Shown here: positions 35,848-45,900 of the stretch, in pieces | Numbering within the stretch: position 1 is the stretch's first letter | Layout: the number at the start of each line of letters is the position of its first letter | Assembly: GCA_022793875.1 (NCBI GenBank) | Contig: JAAWDR010000026.1 | Coordinates: 1 to 64,000, forward strand | Source of the DNA: Clostridia bacterium | GTDB taxonomy: Bacteria; Bacillota; Clostridia; TANB77; CAG-508 | Length of the DNA: 64,000 nt | Direction of reading: 5' to 3' | Translations under genes and position numbers: made by a program | Notes under the pieces: generated by a model | Database searches by the model: none | Seen by the model: the letters and a program-made list of their open reading frames with translations, nothing else | Told to the model about the DNA's origin: nothing

Positions 35848-36048
35848 ATGTGTAAATGTTGTGAAGAAATAGAAAATTGGAAAGAAATTAATCAAAATAA
35901 TGAAAATATAACAAGCAAAATATTCGCCGAATTGTCTATTCGTAGTTGGAGAAAAGGAGAGAAAAAAGTTAGAGGAAATGAATTTAGTAATGTAACTACT
36001 AACCAATACGAATTAAGGTATTGTCCTTTATGTGGAAAAAAACAATAA
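35848..36048 (+). CDS. Small zinc-finger-like protein (66 aa)
   Basis: N-terminal CKCC and C-terminal CPLCGKKQ likely form one zinc site. The middle is polar. AAAGGAA precedes the ATG. Similar small Cys-motif proteins occur in phages and ICEs; role unknown. Confidence 0.6.
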   Translation: MCKCCEEIENWKEINQNNENITSKIFAELSIRSWRKGEKKVRGNEFSNVTTNQYELRYCPLCGKKQ

Positions 36049-36117
36049 GAATAGTAAATGCTTTTTATAATTTAATTAGAACTAAAATAAAATTAGTAAT
36101 TTATCGAGGAGATAGAA

Positions 36118-36771
36118 ATGAGAATTTTTAGTGCATTAATTTTAGGATTGATAAGAAACATATTTCCATTAATATTAGCATTATTTGCTGTAATAAGGGT
36201 ATCGAAAATACAATCAATCAGTAGAAAAAATAAAATTATATTAAGTATTATTATCTTATTTTGTATATTTATAATAAGTAATTTGATTTGGCGTTATCAA
36301 GGGGATTTTGAAACAATTCTTATGCTATATGCGATTTTTATATTATTGGTATACATAGGACCAGTGGTTCTGTTAGTATTTGCTATAAAATGGATAATAA
36401 AAACAACTTCTATAAGTAAAAAATTTAAAATAATACTGCTTGTTATTATTTCAATTTGTGTTTGTATTATTCTAAGTAATTATAGAAATGAAACGATTGA
36501 TGAAAAATATATAAAACTAAATGAAATTGTTAATAATGAAAGTCTTATTGGATTATCAGAAGATGAAGTGGTTGAATTATTAGGAAAACCAGGTTACATA
36601 GATACTGATCCTAGACAAGGATTTACTTTTTATGAATATGGTGCAGGAACAATATATGAAGAATGGTTTTGGGGAAAATGTTATAAAACAAAATATTATC
36701 GATTAACTATTTTATTTGATAAAAATGGTATTGCAAAAATTGCTTCTATAAAAGACATTACAGATTTATAG
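36118..36771 (+). CDS. Polytopic membrane protein with BamE/SmpA-like C-terminal motif
   Basis: 217 aa; four hydrophobic segments in residues 1-125, then a soluble end with GLSEDEVVELLGKPGYI, the motif shape of SmpA/BamE-like domains. GAGGAG site. Cargo of unknown role. Confidence 0.6.
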   Translation: MRIFSALILGLIRNIFPLILALFAVIRVSKIQSISRKNKIILSIIILFCIFIISNLIWRYQGDFETILMLYAIFILLVYIGPVVLLVFAIKWIIKTTSISKKFKIILLVIISICVCIILSNYRNETIDEKYIKLNEIVNNESLIGLSEDEVVELLGKPGYIDTDPRQGFTFYEYGAGTIYEEWFWGKCYKTKYYRLTILFDKNGIAKIASIKDITDL

Positions 36772-36834
36772 AAGATTGTACTGATTAAAAGAGATCAGAG
36801 AAAAATTACAAATTGTCGAGTAGGAGAAAATGAT

Positions 36835-37305
36835 TTGAAAACCTTAATAATTTATGCTAGTAAAACAGGAACAACAGAAAAATGTGCTAAAGAAATAAAT
36901 AGGCAGTTAAAAGATTCTAAAATAGTAAATATATTAAATCAAAATGAAGATATAAATGAATATGATTTAATTATTATTGGTACGCCAATTAGAATGGGAA
37001 TGATAGACAAAAAAATAAGAAAGTTTTTGATTAGTAATATTGAAAATTTAAAATCAAAAAAGGTAGCATATTTTATTTGTTGTGGTTTTAATGAAAATTG
37101 GAAAAGTTATTATGAACAAAATATTCCAAAAGATTTATTAGATACTGCTATTATTTATGATACTTTTGGAGGAGAAATGGATATACAAAAACAAAAAGGA
37201 TTCGATAAATTTATTACAAAGATGGTAAGCAAAAACATAGAAAAAGATAAAGAAATAAAAATCTTAAATGAAAATATTGATAAATTTATAAAAGCATTAA
37301 GTTAG
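36835..37305 (+). CDS. Flavodoxin-family protein
   Basis: 156 aa, TTG start with TAGGAG. The FMN phosphate loop is visible at the N-terminus (YASKTGTTEKCAKEI), and IIIGTPIRMGMIDK fits the second flavin loop of flavodoxin/protoporphyrinogen oxidase-like (HemG type) proteins. Cytoplasmic electron carrier or oxidoreductase; the partner is not evident. Confidence 0.8.
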   Translation: MKTLIIYASKTGTTEKCAKEINRQLKDSKIVNILNQNEDINEYDLIIIGTPIRMGMIDKKIRKFLISNIENLKSKKVAYFICCGFNENWKSYYEQNIPKDLLDTAIIYDTFGGEMDIQKQKGFDKFITKMVSKNIEKDKEIKILNENIDKFIKALS

Positions 37306-37340
37306 TGAAAAATTACAATAAGTAGAGAGGGGTGATTTTT

Positions 37341-37940
37341 ATGCCTAAAATACATTGGATAGGAATTATAGAAGAAAATAAAATAAGAGAGTATCAAAGA
37401 GGCAGTTTAGATTCTAAAGCAATAAAAATTAAAATGCCTAAAAATATGAATGAACTTATGATTAAAGGGTTACCATTTTTGATTCCTGCATTTATTATTA
37501 TGTTTGTATCTATGAATATAAAAACTGTTATAAATCAACAAAATATAGTTAATAGACCATTTATATTAGTTGGTGCGATTATAGGCTTTATTCTTTTATT
37601 AGTACACGAATACTTACATTCAATAGTATATCCAAAAGAAGCTAACTCTTATATTGGAATTGCAAAACCTATTACATTTGTATCTTTAACATCATATCCA
37701 TTATCAAAGAGAAGATTTATTGTTATGAGTTTGTTACCATATATATTAGGAATAATTCCTCTTATATTATTTTGGTTATGCCCTGCAAGTTTAACAGAAT
37801 TAAATGGTATATTTTTTGGAATGGCTTGTATGGGAATGGCTAGTCCTTATCCAGATTCATATACAGTCTACCAAATAATAAAACAAGTTCCTGAAAATAA
37901 GAAAATACAAAATTACGAAGATGATATTTACTATATTTAG
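37341..37940 (+). CDS. DUF3267-type membrane metalloprotease-like protein
   Basis: 199 aa from ATG 37341 (GAGAGGGG); the GTG at 37332 is less likely. Membrane helices at about 45-65, 78-95 and two later. HEYLHSIVYP is an HExxH zinc motif in the second helix, as in DUF3267 proteins. A peptidase role is inferred from the motif only. Confidence 0.75.
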   Translation: MPKIHWIGIIEENKIREYQRGSLDSKAIKIKMPKNMNELMIKGLPFLIPAFIIMFVSMNIKTVINQQNIVNRPFILVGAIIGFILLLVHEYLHSIVYPKEANSYIGIAKPITFVSLTSYPLSKRRFIVMSLLPYILGIIPLILFWLCPASLTELNGIFFGMACMGMASPYPDSYTVYQIIKQVPENKKIQNYEDDIYYI

Positions 37941-37998
37941 TAACAAAAAATTACAATTTGTGATTTTGTTACTTATATTTAATAAAATTATAAAAAAT

Positions 37999-38027
37999 TG
38001 AAACTTTTTTGAAAGTTACTTGTCTGT
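37999..38027 (+). promoter_or_regulatory. ECF-sigma type promoter
   Basis: TGAAACTTTT element and a GTCTG -10 about 16-17 bp downstream, 25 bp before the ECF sigma gene. This fits autoregulation by the encoded sigma. Confidence 0.6.
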
Positions 38028-38048
38028 TATAGTGAAAGCAGGTAAAAA

Positions 38049-39545
38049 ATGGAGAAAGATGTAGATAAAAAATTATATAATGATTATTTAGATGGACAAA
38101 AAGAAGCTTTTGAGTTCTTATATAACAAATATAAAAAAAGAATTGAATATTTTATTTTTAATATTGTAAAAGATTATCAAAAAGCAGAAGATCTTACACA
38201 AGAAACTTTTATATATGTTATGCAAAACAAAATGAAAGAAAATGTTTCTTTTAAATATTATATTTATATGGTAGCAAAAAGTAGAGCAATAAATCATATA
38301 AAAATAGAAAAGAGAAGAACGGAAATAACAGAAGAATATTTATATAATTTTACTGAAAATATTGAAAAAGATGTATTAGAAGTTATAACTAAAGAAGAAA
38401 CAAAAAAAGAAGTTATTGAAGCAATAGAATTGTTAGATGAGAAATACAAAAATGCAATATATTTAGTAAAAATTGAAGAATTATCTTATGAAGAAACTTC
38501 CAAAATACTAGGTCAAACTCTCCAAAACACAAAAAACTTAATTCATAGAGGTAAAAAAGAATTAAGAAGAATCCTGCTAAAGAAAGGATTTGATGATATG
38601 AATAAAATACTAAAAGTAGTTATTGTCATTCTTTGTATAACAGTAAGTTTAACAGGAATAACATTTGCAGGAGTTACAATTTATAATACATTTATAAAAA
38701 AACAAGATAAAATAGAAACAAGAGGATTATTTGATGATGGTAGAGGATATACAGATTATGAAACAGACTTAATGGCTAATGATATGACTTGGCAAGATGA
38801 TGTAAGATTATATTATAGAACAATAACAAATTCTAATGATTACGAAAAATACAAATCAAGAATATCAACATTTCCAGAGATTTCTGAAATTAATTTTAAT
38901 GAAAATTTCATTGTAATTATTGCAAATGAAAATTATAGAGATTTTGATGAAATTGATATGGAAATTTCAAATGTTTATGCTGATGAAACTACAACTAATA
39001 TCATAATGAAACAAAAAGAAAGTCCAAATATGAACGATACAACAAATGTATGGTATGCTATTGTTGATAATTCACAATTAAAAGATAATGTAAAGATAAC
39101 AATAGAACACAAAGAGTTTAGGAATGAGAATGTTATAGAAATCTCAAAATTACCTTTGGATTATTCTGTTAATACAGCAATAGAAGATGGTTGCTTTACA
39201 TTGAAAAATAATAAAGTAGTATCTTCTAATGAAAATCAACTAGATGAGTTCATAGAAAAAACACAAAAAGGAGAAAATAGTTTTATAAGGGTATATAGTA
39301 ACTATGAAGGAGAAATTACTATAATAGATGTAAATTTTGAAAATGGAATATATTATACTGATACAATAGTTCTAGGTACTGAAAGAAAATATCATAATAC
39401 ATATAAAAATTTAAAAAGAGAAGAAATTAGAAATGGTAATTATAAAGATATTGAATATGTATTTTATGAGGGTAGAAATCCTAATGGAGGATCTCCTTTG
39501 GTAATTATTCAAAATTGGTTAGAAGATTATAGAAAAAAATCATAA
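38049..39545 (+). CDS. ECF sigma factor fused to a membrane sensor domain
   Basis: 498 aa. Residues 1-180 are a full ECF sigma: region 2 (QKAEDLTQETFIYVM) and region 4 (EELSYEETSKILGQTLQNTK). A membrane helix follows (about 185-207, VVIVILCITVSLTGITFAG), then about 290 outside residues. In normal systems sigma and anti-sigma are separate proteins; here the sensor is in cis, so release would need proteolysis or internal initiation. An internal ATG with GAAAGGA upstream precedes DDMNKILKVV, so a separate anti-sigma-like product could also be made. No frameshift is visible. Confidence 0.75.
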   Translation: MEKDVDKKLYNDYLDGQKEAFEFLYNKYKKRIEYFIFNIVKDYQKAEDLTQETFIYVMQNKMKENVSFKYYIYMVAKSRAINHIKIEKRRTEITEEYLYNFTENIEKDVLEVITKEETKKEVIEAIELLDEKYKNAIYLVKIEELSYEETSKILGQTLQNTKNLIHRGKKELRRILLKKGFDDMNKILKVVIVILCITVSLTGITFAGVTIYNTFIKKQDKIETRGLFDDGRGYTDYETDLMANDMTWQDDVRLYYRTITNSNDYEKYKSRISTFPEISEINFNENFIVIIANENYRDFDEIDMEISNVYADETTTNIIMKQKESPNMNDTTNVWYAIVDNSQLKDNVKITIEHKEFRNENVIEISKLPLDYSVNTAIEDGCFTLKNNKVVSSNENQLDEFIEKTQKGENSFIRVYSNYEGEITIIDVNFENGIYYTDTIVLGTERKYHNTYKNLKREEIRNGNYKDIEYVFYEGRNPNGGSPLVIIQNWLEDYRKKS

Positions 39546-39572
39546 ATTATGTTTTGTAAGGGAGATAAAACA

Positions 39573-40196
39573 GTGAATAAAGAAAAAGGGTTAAAAATAA
39601 TTGTTGTTTTAGCAATAATAATCGATTTAATAACTTTTGGAAGTTTAATATATAGCAATAATAGATTAAAGCAAGAAATAGCATATTTGAAATATGATTA
39701 TAAAGAATTACAAGATGGTGTATTACAGCAAAAAGAAAATATATCTAATATTAAATCGAATGTTGATGAAATAGTTGAATTTGTTAATAAAGAAAAAGAA
39801 CAGAAAAAAATTGAAAGTGATCCATACTATAAAGCTGTTAATGATTTAGATAGTACAATATTTTTAACAGATTTTGAAAATTATATACCAAATAATAATG
39901 ATGTAAAAATAACAGAGAAAAAAGCAAAAGAAATTGCTCAAAAAGGATTTGAAGAATCCAAAAGTAGAATTGCTAGAGAAGGAACCGACGATATTGATTC
40001 AGAAACAATAAAAATAGAAGAAATTGTTGCAAATAATTATTTTACTAGATATTATTATCAAGGAAATGAATTTTATGATAATATAAAAAGAAAATGTTAT
40101 GCTATTCAAAGAGAAAATGATATGGGATGTGGAGTTACGATTTATGTTGATGTAACAACAGGATTGATAATTGCAGGTAGAGCATTTGGAGATTAA
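39573..40196 (+). CDS. Membrane-anchored coiled-coil / PepSY-like protein
   Basis: GTG start at 39573 follows AAGGGAG; the track start at 39549 lacks a site. 207 aa: signal-anchor helix (LKIIVVLAIIIDLITFGSLI), coiled coil about 30-80, and a C-terminal part with a PepSY-like pattern (KKAKEIAQKGFEESK, VDVTTGLIIAGRAFG). It follows the ECF fusion gene closely, so may be co-transcribed and extracytoplasmic. Confidence 0.6.
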   Translation: MNKEKGLKIIVVLAIIIDLITFGSLIYSNNRLKQEIAYLKYDYKELQDGVLQQKENISNIKSNVDEIVEFVNKEKEQKKIESDPYYKAVNDLDSTIFLTDFENYIPNNNDVKITEKKAKEIAQKGFEESKSRIAREGTDDIDSETIKIEEIVANNYFTRYYYQGNEFYDNIKRKCYAIQRENDMGCGVTIYVDVTTGLIIAGRAFGD

Positions 40197-40256
40197 TAAT
40201 AAATTACAATTTTGAAGTTAGATATAAAATAGCATTAAATTAATTTTAAATATATG

Positions 40257-40288
40257 AAAGCCGATTTTGATTTTGGCTTTTATTTTTT
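40257..40288 (+). terminator. Intrinsic terminator
   Basis: AAAGCC / GGCTTT hairpin with a long T-run between the cargo genes and the restriction-modification operon. Confidence 0.75.
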
Positions 40289-40308
40289 GCCAAAAATAGA
40301 CAAATTTA

Positions 40309-40337
40309 TTGAGGAAAAAAACGATTTGTGATACAAT
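40309..40337 (+). promoter_or_regulatory. Promoter of the type I R-M operon
   Basis: TTGAGG, 17 bp, TACAAT with an extended TGA, about 27 bp before hsdM. Confidence 0.6.
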
Positions 40338-40364
40338 AACTACTGGAAGGAGTACAATAGGAAA

Positions 40365-41822
40365 ATGGATAATAATATAAAATCAATAATAGATAAAATA
40401 TGGTTAGTATTTCATTCAGGAGGAGTAGCAAATCCTTTAACTTGTATAGAGCAAATTACATATTTGCTATTTATTAAAGGATTAGATGATATAGAATTAA
40501 AAAATGAAAGAGATGATGTTCTTTTAGGTATAAAATCTAAGAGAATATTTGACGAACAACATCAAGATTGTAGATGGAGTATTTTCAAAGATTATGAAGC
40601 TTCAAGAATGTTTAAAGTAATGCAAGAGAAAGTATTTCCATTTATTAAAAGCTTGGGTAGTGATAAAGATTCAAGTTATGCTAAATATATGGAAGACGCA
40701 ATGTTTTTAGTACCTACACCAATAGTATTACAAAAAGTTGTTACTTCAATAGATAAAATAGATATGAGTGGTAGAGATACAAAGGGAGATTTATATGAAT
40801 ATTTATTATCTAAATTATCTACTGCAGGAACAAACGGACAATTTAGAACACCTAGACACATTATAAAAATGATGGTTGAATTAATGAAACCTAATAGCAA
40901 AGATGTAATAGTAGATCCTGCTTGTGGAAGTGCAGGTTTTTTAGTTGAAGCAGGGGAATATTTGAGAAATAATGAAGAGAATTTATTCAATCACGAAGAG
41001 AGTTTGCAACATTTTAATAATACAATGTTTTATGGTTTTGATATGGATAGAACAATGCTAAGAATTAGTGCAATGAATTTAATACAACACGGAATTGAAA
41101 ATCCTAATATTGAATATAAAGATTCATTATCAGAAGATAATTCAGATGAAAGTAAATATACATTAATTTTAGCAAATCCACCATTTAAAGGTTCTATAAA
41201 TAGCGATATAACATCAAAGAAATTATTAGATATGACAAATAAGACAAAGAAAACAGAATTATTATTTTTAGCATTATTCTTAAAAATACTAAAAATAGGT
41301 GGTAGATGTGCTTCAATTGTACCAGATGGAGTATTATTTGGAAGTTCTAATGCTCATAAGGCAATAAGAAAAGAATTAATAGAAAATCATAAATTAGAAG
41401 CAGTTATTTCAATGCCAAGTGGTGTATTTAAGCCATACGCAGGAGTATCAACAGCTATTTTAATATTTACGAAAACAAATGCAGGTGGAACAGATAAAGT
41501 GTGGTTTTATGATATGACAGCAGATGGATATAGCTTAGATGATAAAAGACAACCTGTAAATGAAAATGATATACCAGATATTATTGAAAGATATGATAAT
41601 AGATTTTCAGAAGAAGAACAGAACAGATTAAAAACTGAAAAATCTTTCTTTGTTACAAAAGAAGAAATTGTGAATAATGGATATGATTTATCAATAAATA
41701 AATATAAAGAAATAATTGTTGAAGAAAAAGAGTATGAAGATCCAAAAATAATTTTAAAAAGATTAAGAGAGAAAGAAAAAGAGTTTTTAAAATGTTTAGA
41801 TGAATTAGAGGAAATGTTATGA
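40365..41822 (+). CDS. hsdM: Type I restriction-modification methyltransferase HsdM
   Basis: 485 aa N6-adenine methyltransferase subunit. N-terminal helical HsdM domain (1-140), SAM motif VDPACGSAGFLVEA and catalytic NPPF in LANPPFKGS. The TPRHIIKMMVELM segment is also typical. Forms M2S with HsdS and R2M2S with HsdR. It overlaps hsdS by four bases. Protects host DNA from the co-encoded nuclease and may help establish the element. Confidence 0.95.
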   Translation: MDNNIKSIIDKIWLVFHSGGVANPLTCIEQITYLLFIKGLDDIELKNERDDVLLGIKSKRIFDEQHQDCRWSIFKDYEASRMFKVMQEKVFPFIKSLGSDKDSSYAKYMEDAMFLVPTPIVLQKVVTSIDKIDMSGRDTKGDLYEYLLSKLSTAGTNGQFRTPRHIIKMMVELMKPNSKDVIVDPACGSAGFLVEAGEYLRNNEENLFNHEESLQHFNNTMFYGFDMDRTMLRISAMNLIQHGIENPNIEYKDSLSEDNSDESKYTLILANPPFKGSINSDITSKKLLDMTNKTKKTELLFLALFLKILKIGGRCASIVPDGVLFGSSNAHKAIRKELIENHKLEAVISMPSGVFKPYAGVSTAILIFTKTNAGGTDKVWFYDMTADGYSLDDKRQPVNENDIPDIIERYDNRFSEEEQNRLKTEKSFFVTKEEIVNNGYDLSINKYKEIIVEEKEYEDPKIILKRLREKEKEFLKCLDELEEML

Positions 41823-42958
41823 TAAGTAAAATGAAATTGAAAGATGTAGGAATAATAGTAACAGGAAATACACCAAGCAAGAAAAATAAAGATTACTATG
41901 ATTCAAATGATATTAATTTCTTTACGCCTACAGATTTTGAAGATGGTAGAATAAATGATTTTGAAGAATCAGTAAATTATATTTCAAACAATGCAAAAGA
42001 AAAAGCAAGAATACTACCAAAAGGAAGTGTACTTGTAACTTGTATAGGAATAATAGGAAAAGTAGGAATAGTAGAAAAAGAAAGTGCATTTAATCAACAA
42101 ATAAATGCTATTATACCAAATAAAGATATTATAGATAATAGATATTTAGCTTATTGGTTAATATCAAAAGCAGATTATTTAAGAAAAAAAGCTAATGCAC
42201 CAGTTGTTCCAATAATAAATAAAACAGACTTCCAGGAATTAGAGATAGTTGTTCCTGATATGGAAACGCAAAAGGAAATAGTAAATAAATTAAATAAAAT
42301 GCAAAAACTAATAGATTTAAAGGAAGAACAAAAATGTTTATTTGAAGATTTAATTAAATCTCAGTTTGTCGAGATGTTTGGTGATTTAGAAATCAATAAT
42401 AAAAAATGGAAGATTGTAAATATTTTAGAAGTTGCAAGTATAGATACAAATATGACTAAGGACTTTGAAAAGTATGCAGAATTACCACATATAGGAATAG
42501 AAAATATAGAAAAGAATACAGGCAAGTTAATCAATTATATTAGTGTAGAAAAATCTAATTTAACAAGTGGAAAATACATATTTGATGAAAGACACATTAT
42601 TTATAGTAAGATAAGACCAAATCTCAATAAAGTTGCTACACCTGATTTTAAAGGATTATGTTCAGCAGATTCTTATCCGATATTAACTAATGAAAAATGC
42701 AAGAAGGAATATTTAGTGTTTGTGTTAAGATCAGATTATTTTTTGAATTATATTTTGAGTTATAGTTCAAGAACTAATATACCTAAGGTTAATAAGGAAC
42801 AATTAAGTGGATTTGATTTTCCATTACCACCAATAGAACTACAAAATCAATTTGCAGATTTTGTTAAACAAATCGATAAACAGAAATTTGAAATACAAAA
42901 AAACTTAGAAGAAATGAAAAAAACAAAAGAAAATTTAATGAATAAATATTTTAATTAG
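41819..42958 (+). CDS. hsdS: Type I specificity subunit HsdS
   Basis: 379 aa with two target-recognition domains (about 1-150 and 190-345), each followed by a coiled helix (EIVNKLNKMQKLIDLKEEQK; the second ends at the C-terminus). Sets the bipartite recognition site of the R-M complex. ATGA overlap with hsdM. Both domains look intact. Confidence 0.92.
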   Translation: MISKMKLKDVGIIVTGNTPSKKNKDYYDSNDINFFTPTDFEDGRINDFEESVNYISNNAKEKARILPKGSVLVTCIGIIGKVGIVEKESAFNQQINAIIPNKDIIDNRYLAYWLISKADYLRKKANAPVVPIINKTDFQELEIVVPDMETQKEIVNKLNKMQKLIDLKEEQKCLFEDLIKSQFVEMFGDLEINNKKWKIVNILEVASIDTNMTKDFEKYAELPHIGIENIEKNTGKLINYISVEKSNLTSGKYIFDERHIIYSKIRPNLNKVATPDFKGLCSADSYPILTNEKCKKEYLVFVLRSDYFLNYILSYSSRTNIPKVNKEQLSGFDFPLPPIELQNQFADFVKQIDKQKFEIQKNLEEMKKTKENLMNKYFN

Positions 42959-42968
42959 GGGAAGAAAT

Positions 42969-45900
42969 ATGTCAAATTTTGATTTTTTAGAAAATAATAA
43001 ATTATTTAGAAGTTTTGCAAAGGCAAGTATTGAAGCAGAAAAAGGATTAGAAACAAATCCAGTAACGTGTATTATGCTTAGTAGAAAAGCTTTAGAATTA
43101 GGGGTAAAGTGGTTATATGCTAATGATAAATTATTGATTATGCCATATCAAAACAATTTATCATCACTTATACATACAATAACTTTTAAAAATATAGTAA
43201 ATGAAGATGTAAGAAAAGGAATTGATTTTATTGTTAAAAAAGGAAATTTTGTAATTCATACAAATAGCAATATTTCAAGAGATGAAGCAATCCTAGTATT
43301 AAAATGTTTATTTAGTTTTATGAAATGGATATATTTTAATTATGACCAAAATTATGAAGAAATTGAATTTGATATAAACAAACTTCCAGAAGAAAGCAAT
43401 GAAAATTTAAAACTAGCAGAAAGAGAAAAATTAGAGCAAGAATTAGAAGAACAAACTAAGAAGCTAGAAGATACTTTAAAGGAAAATGAAGAGTTAAGAA
43501 AGCAATTAACAGAAGAAAGAGAAAGTAAGCAAAAGAGTAAAAATTTCGAGATAAAGGACTTATCAGAATTTGAAACAAGAAAACAATTCATTGATTTAGA
43601 TCTACAAATATCAGGTTGGGATTTTAATGAAAATATTACAGAAGAACTAGAAGTACAAGGAATGAAAAATGCTGAAGGAATAGGATATGTAGATTATGTA
43701 TTATTTGGTAAAAATGGATTGCCGTTAGCAGTAGTTGAAGCAAAAAGAAGTAGTAAAAATGCTCACGAAGGAAAACAACAAGCTAGTCTTTATGCAGACT
43801 GTTTAGAAGAAAAATATGGACAAAGACCTGTTATATATTATACAAATGGAATAGAAATTTATTTTTGGGATAATTTAGATTATCCAGAAAGAAGAGTGCA
43901 AGGATTCCACACGCAAGACGAATTACAAAGATTAGTAAATAGAAGAAAAGCAAAACAAAGTTTAGAACATATTTTTATAGATACAAAAATTACTGATAGA
44001 CCATATCAATTAGAAGCAATAAAAAGAGTATGTGAATCCTTTGAAAATAAACATAGAAAAGCATTAGTGGTTATGGCTACTGGAACTGGAAAAACAAGAA
44101 CAGCTATATCATTAGTAGATGTTTTGACTGGTAAAGGTTGGGTACAAAATATTTTATTCTTAGCAGATAGAACAGAACTAATAAAGCAAGCTAAAAAGAA
44201 TTTTGTTAAATTACTTCCAGATGTTTCTTGCTGTAATTTACTAGATTCAAAAGATAGTCCAGAGGATTCAAGGATTGTTTTTTCTACATATCAAACAATG
44301 ATAAATGCAATAGACAATATGAGAAATAAAGATGGAAAAAGATTATTTACACCAGGACACTTTGATTTAATAATTATAGATGAAGCTCATAGAAGTATAT
44401 ACAAAAAGTATCAGTCAATATTTGAATATTTTGATGGATTATTAGTAGGATTAACAGCTACTCCAAGAAGTGATGTGGATAGAAATACATATAGTTTTTT
44501 TGAATTAGAAAACAATGTTCCTACATTTGCTTATGAATATCAAGAAGCAATAGATGATGGATATTTAGTAGATTATCATAATATTAAAACTTCAACAGAA
44601 TTTTTAGAAAGAGGAATTAAATATAGTCAGTTAAAAGATGAAGAAAAAGAAGAATATGAAAATTTATTTGAAGAAGACGAAAATGTTCCAGAGGAGATAG
44701 ATTCTTCAGCAATAAATACCTGGTTATTTAATAAAGATACTATTAAGAAAATCTTAGAAACATTAATGGAAAAAGGACTAAAAGTTGAAGGTGGCGATAA
44801 GTTAGGAAAGACAATAATATTTGCAAGAAATCATAATCACGCAGAGGAAATAGAGAAAGTATTTAATTCTTTATATCCACACTATAAAGGAGATTTTGCA
44901 AGAGTAATAGATAATAAAGTAAATTATGCAGAAACATTAATAGAATTATTTGAAGATCCTAAAAAATTACCACAAATATCAATTTCAGTAGATATGTTAG
45001 ATACTGGTATAGATGTTCCAGAAATATTAAATTTAGTATTCTTCAAACCTATAAAATCAAAAGTTAAGTTCTGGCAAATGATTGGTAGAGGAACACGTTT
45101 ATGTGATAACGTATTTGGCGAAGGAGTAAACAAAAAAGAGTTTTATATTTTTGATTGTTGTAATAATTTTGAGTTTTTTGAGGAAAATGCAAAGGGAATT
45201 GAAACAGGAGCAACAGAGGGATTAACAGAAAAAATATTCAATTCAAAACTTGATTTAATTGTAGAGTTACAAAATTTAGATTATCAAAGTATAAACCAAT
45301 ATGTAGAATATAGAAAAGAGCTAATACAAGAATTTTTAGAAGCTATAAACGAATTAAATGATGAAAGTTTTATTGTAAGATCTAAAAAGAAATATATTGA
45401 CAAATATAGCAAAGTCGAAAATTGGAATAGTATATCAAGTATAGATAAAGTAGAAATAAAGGAAAATCTAACACCAATATTTATTGTTACAGATATAGAT
45501 GAATCAGCAAAAAGATTTGATAACTTAGTATATTCTTTACAAGTAAGAAAAATGAAAAATAAATATTGTAGTATGCAGATAAATAGCATTGTTTCATTAA
45601 TTGAAGAACTAAAAGAATTAGGAACTATTACACAAATAAAAGAAAAGGCAGAACTTATACAAATGACAGCAAATAGTGGATATTGGGAAAGAGCTTCATT
45701 TTTTGATATAGAGAATGTAAGAACACAGTTAAGAGATTTAATAAAATTTATAGAGAATCCACCAAGAAAGATATGGAATGTAGATATAGAAGATACAATT
45801 ATAGTAGATGAAGAACAAAAGAATATTAACAGAGATAACTTTGAAGATTATAAAAAGAAAGTTAAGAAATTTTTAGAAGGAAATATGGATAACTTAGTTA

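Noticed and set aside
38600-38640. Sigma/sensor fusion as a sequence error
   Set aside because: No C-before-GG or other indel is visible at the junction, and the frame is continuous with sensible codon use; an internal start remains possible.
43352-43591. Minus-strand Ser/Phe-rich ORF inside hsdR
   Set aside because: Antisense of the Glu/Lys coiled coil gives this composition; it is a shadow ORF.
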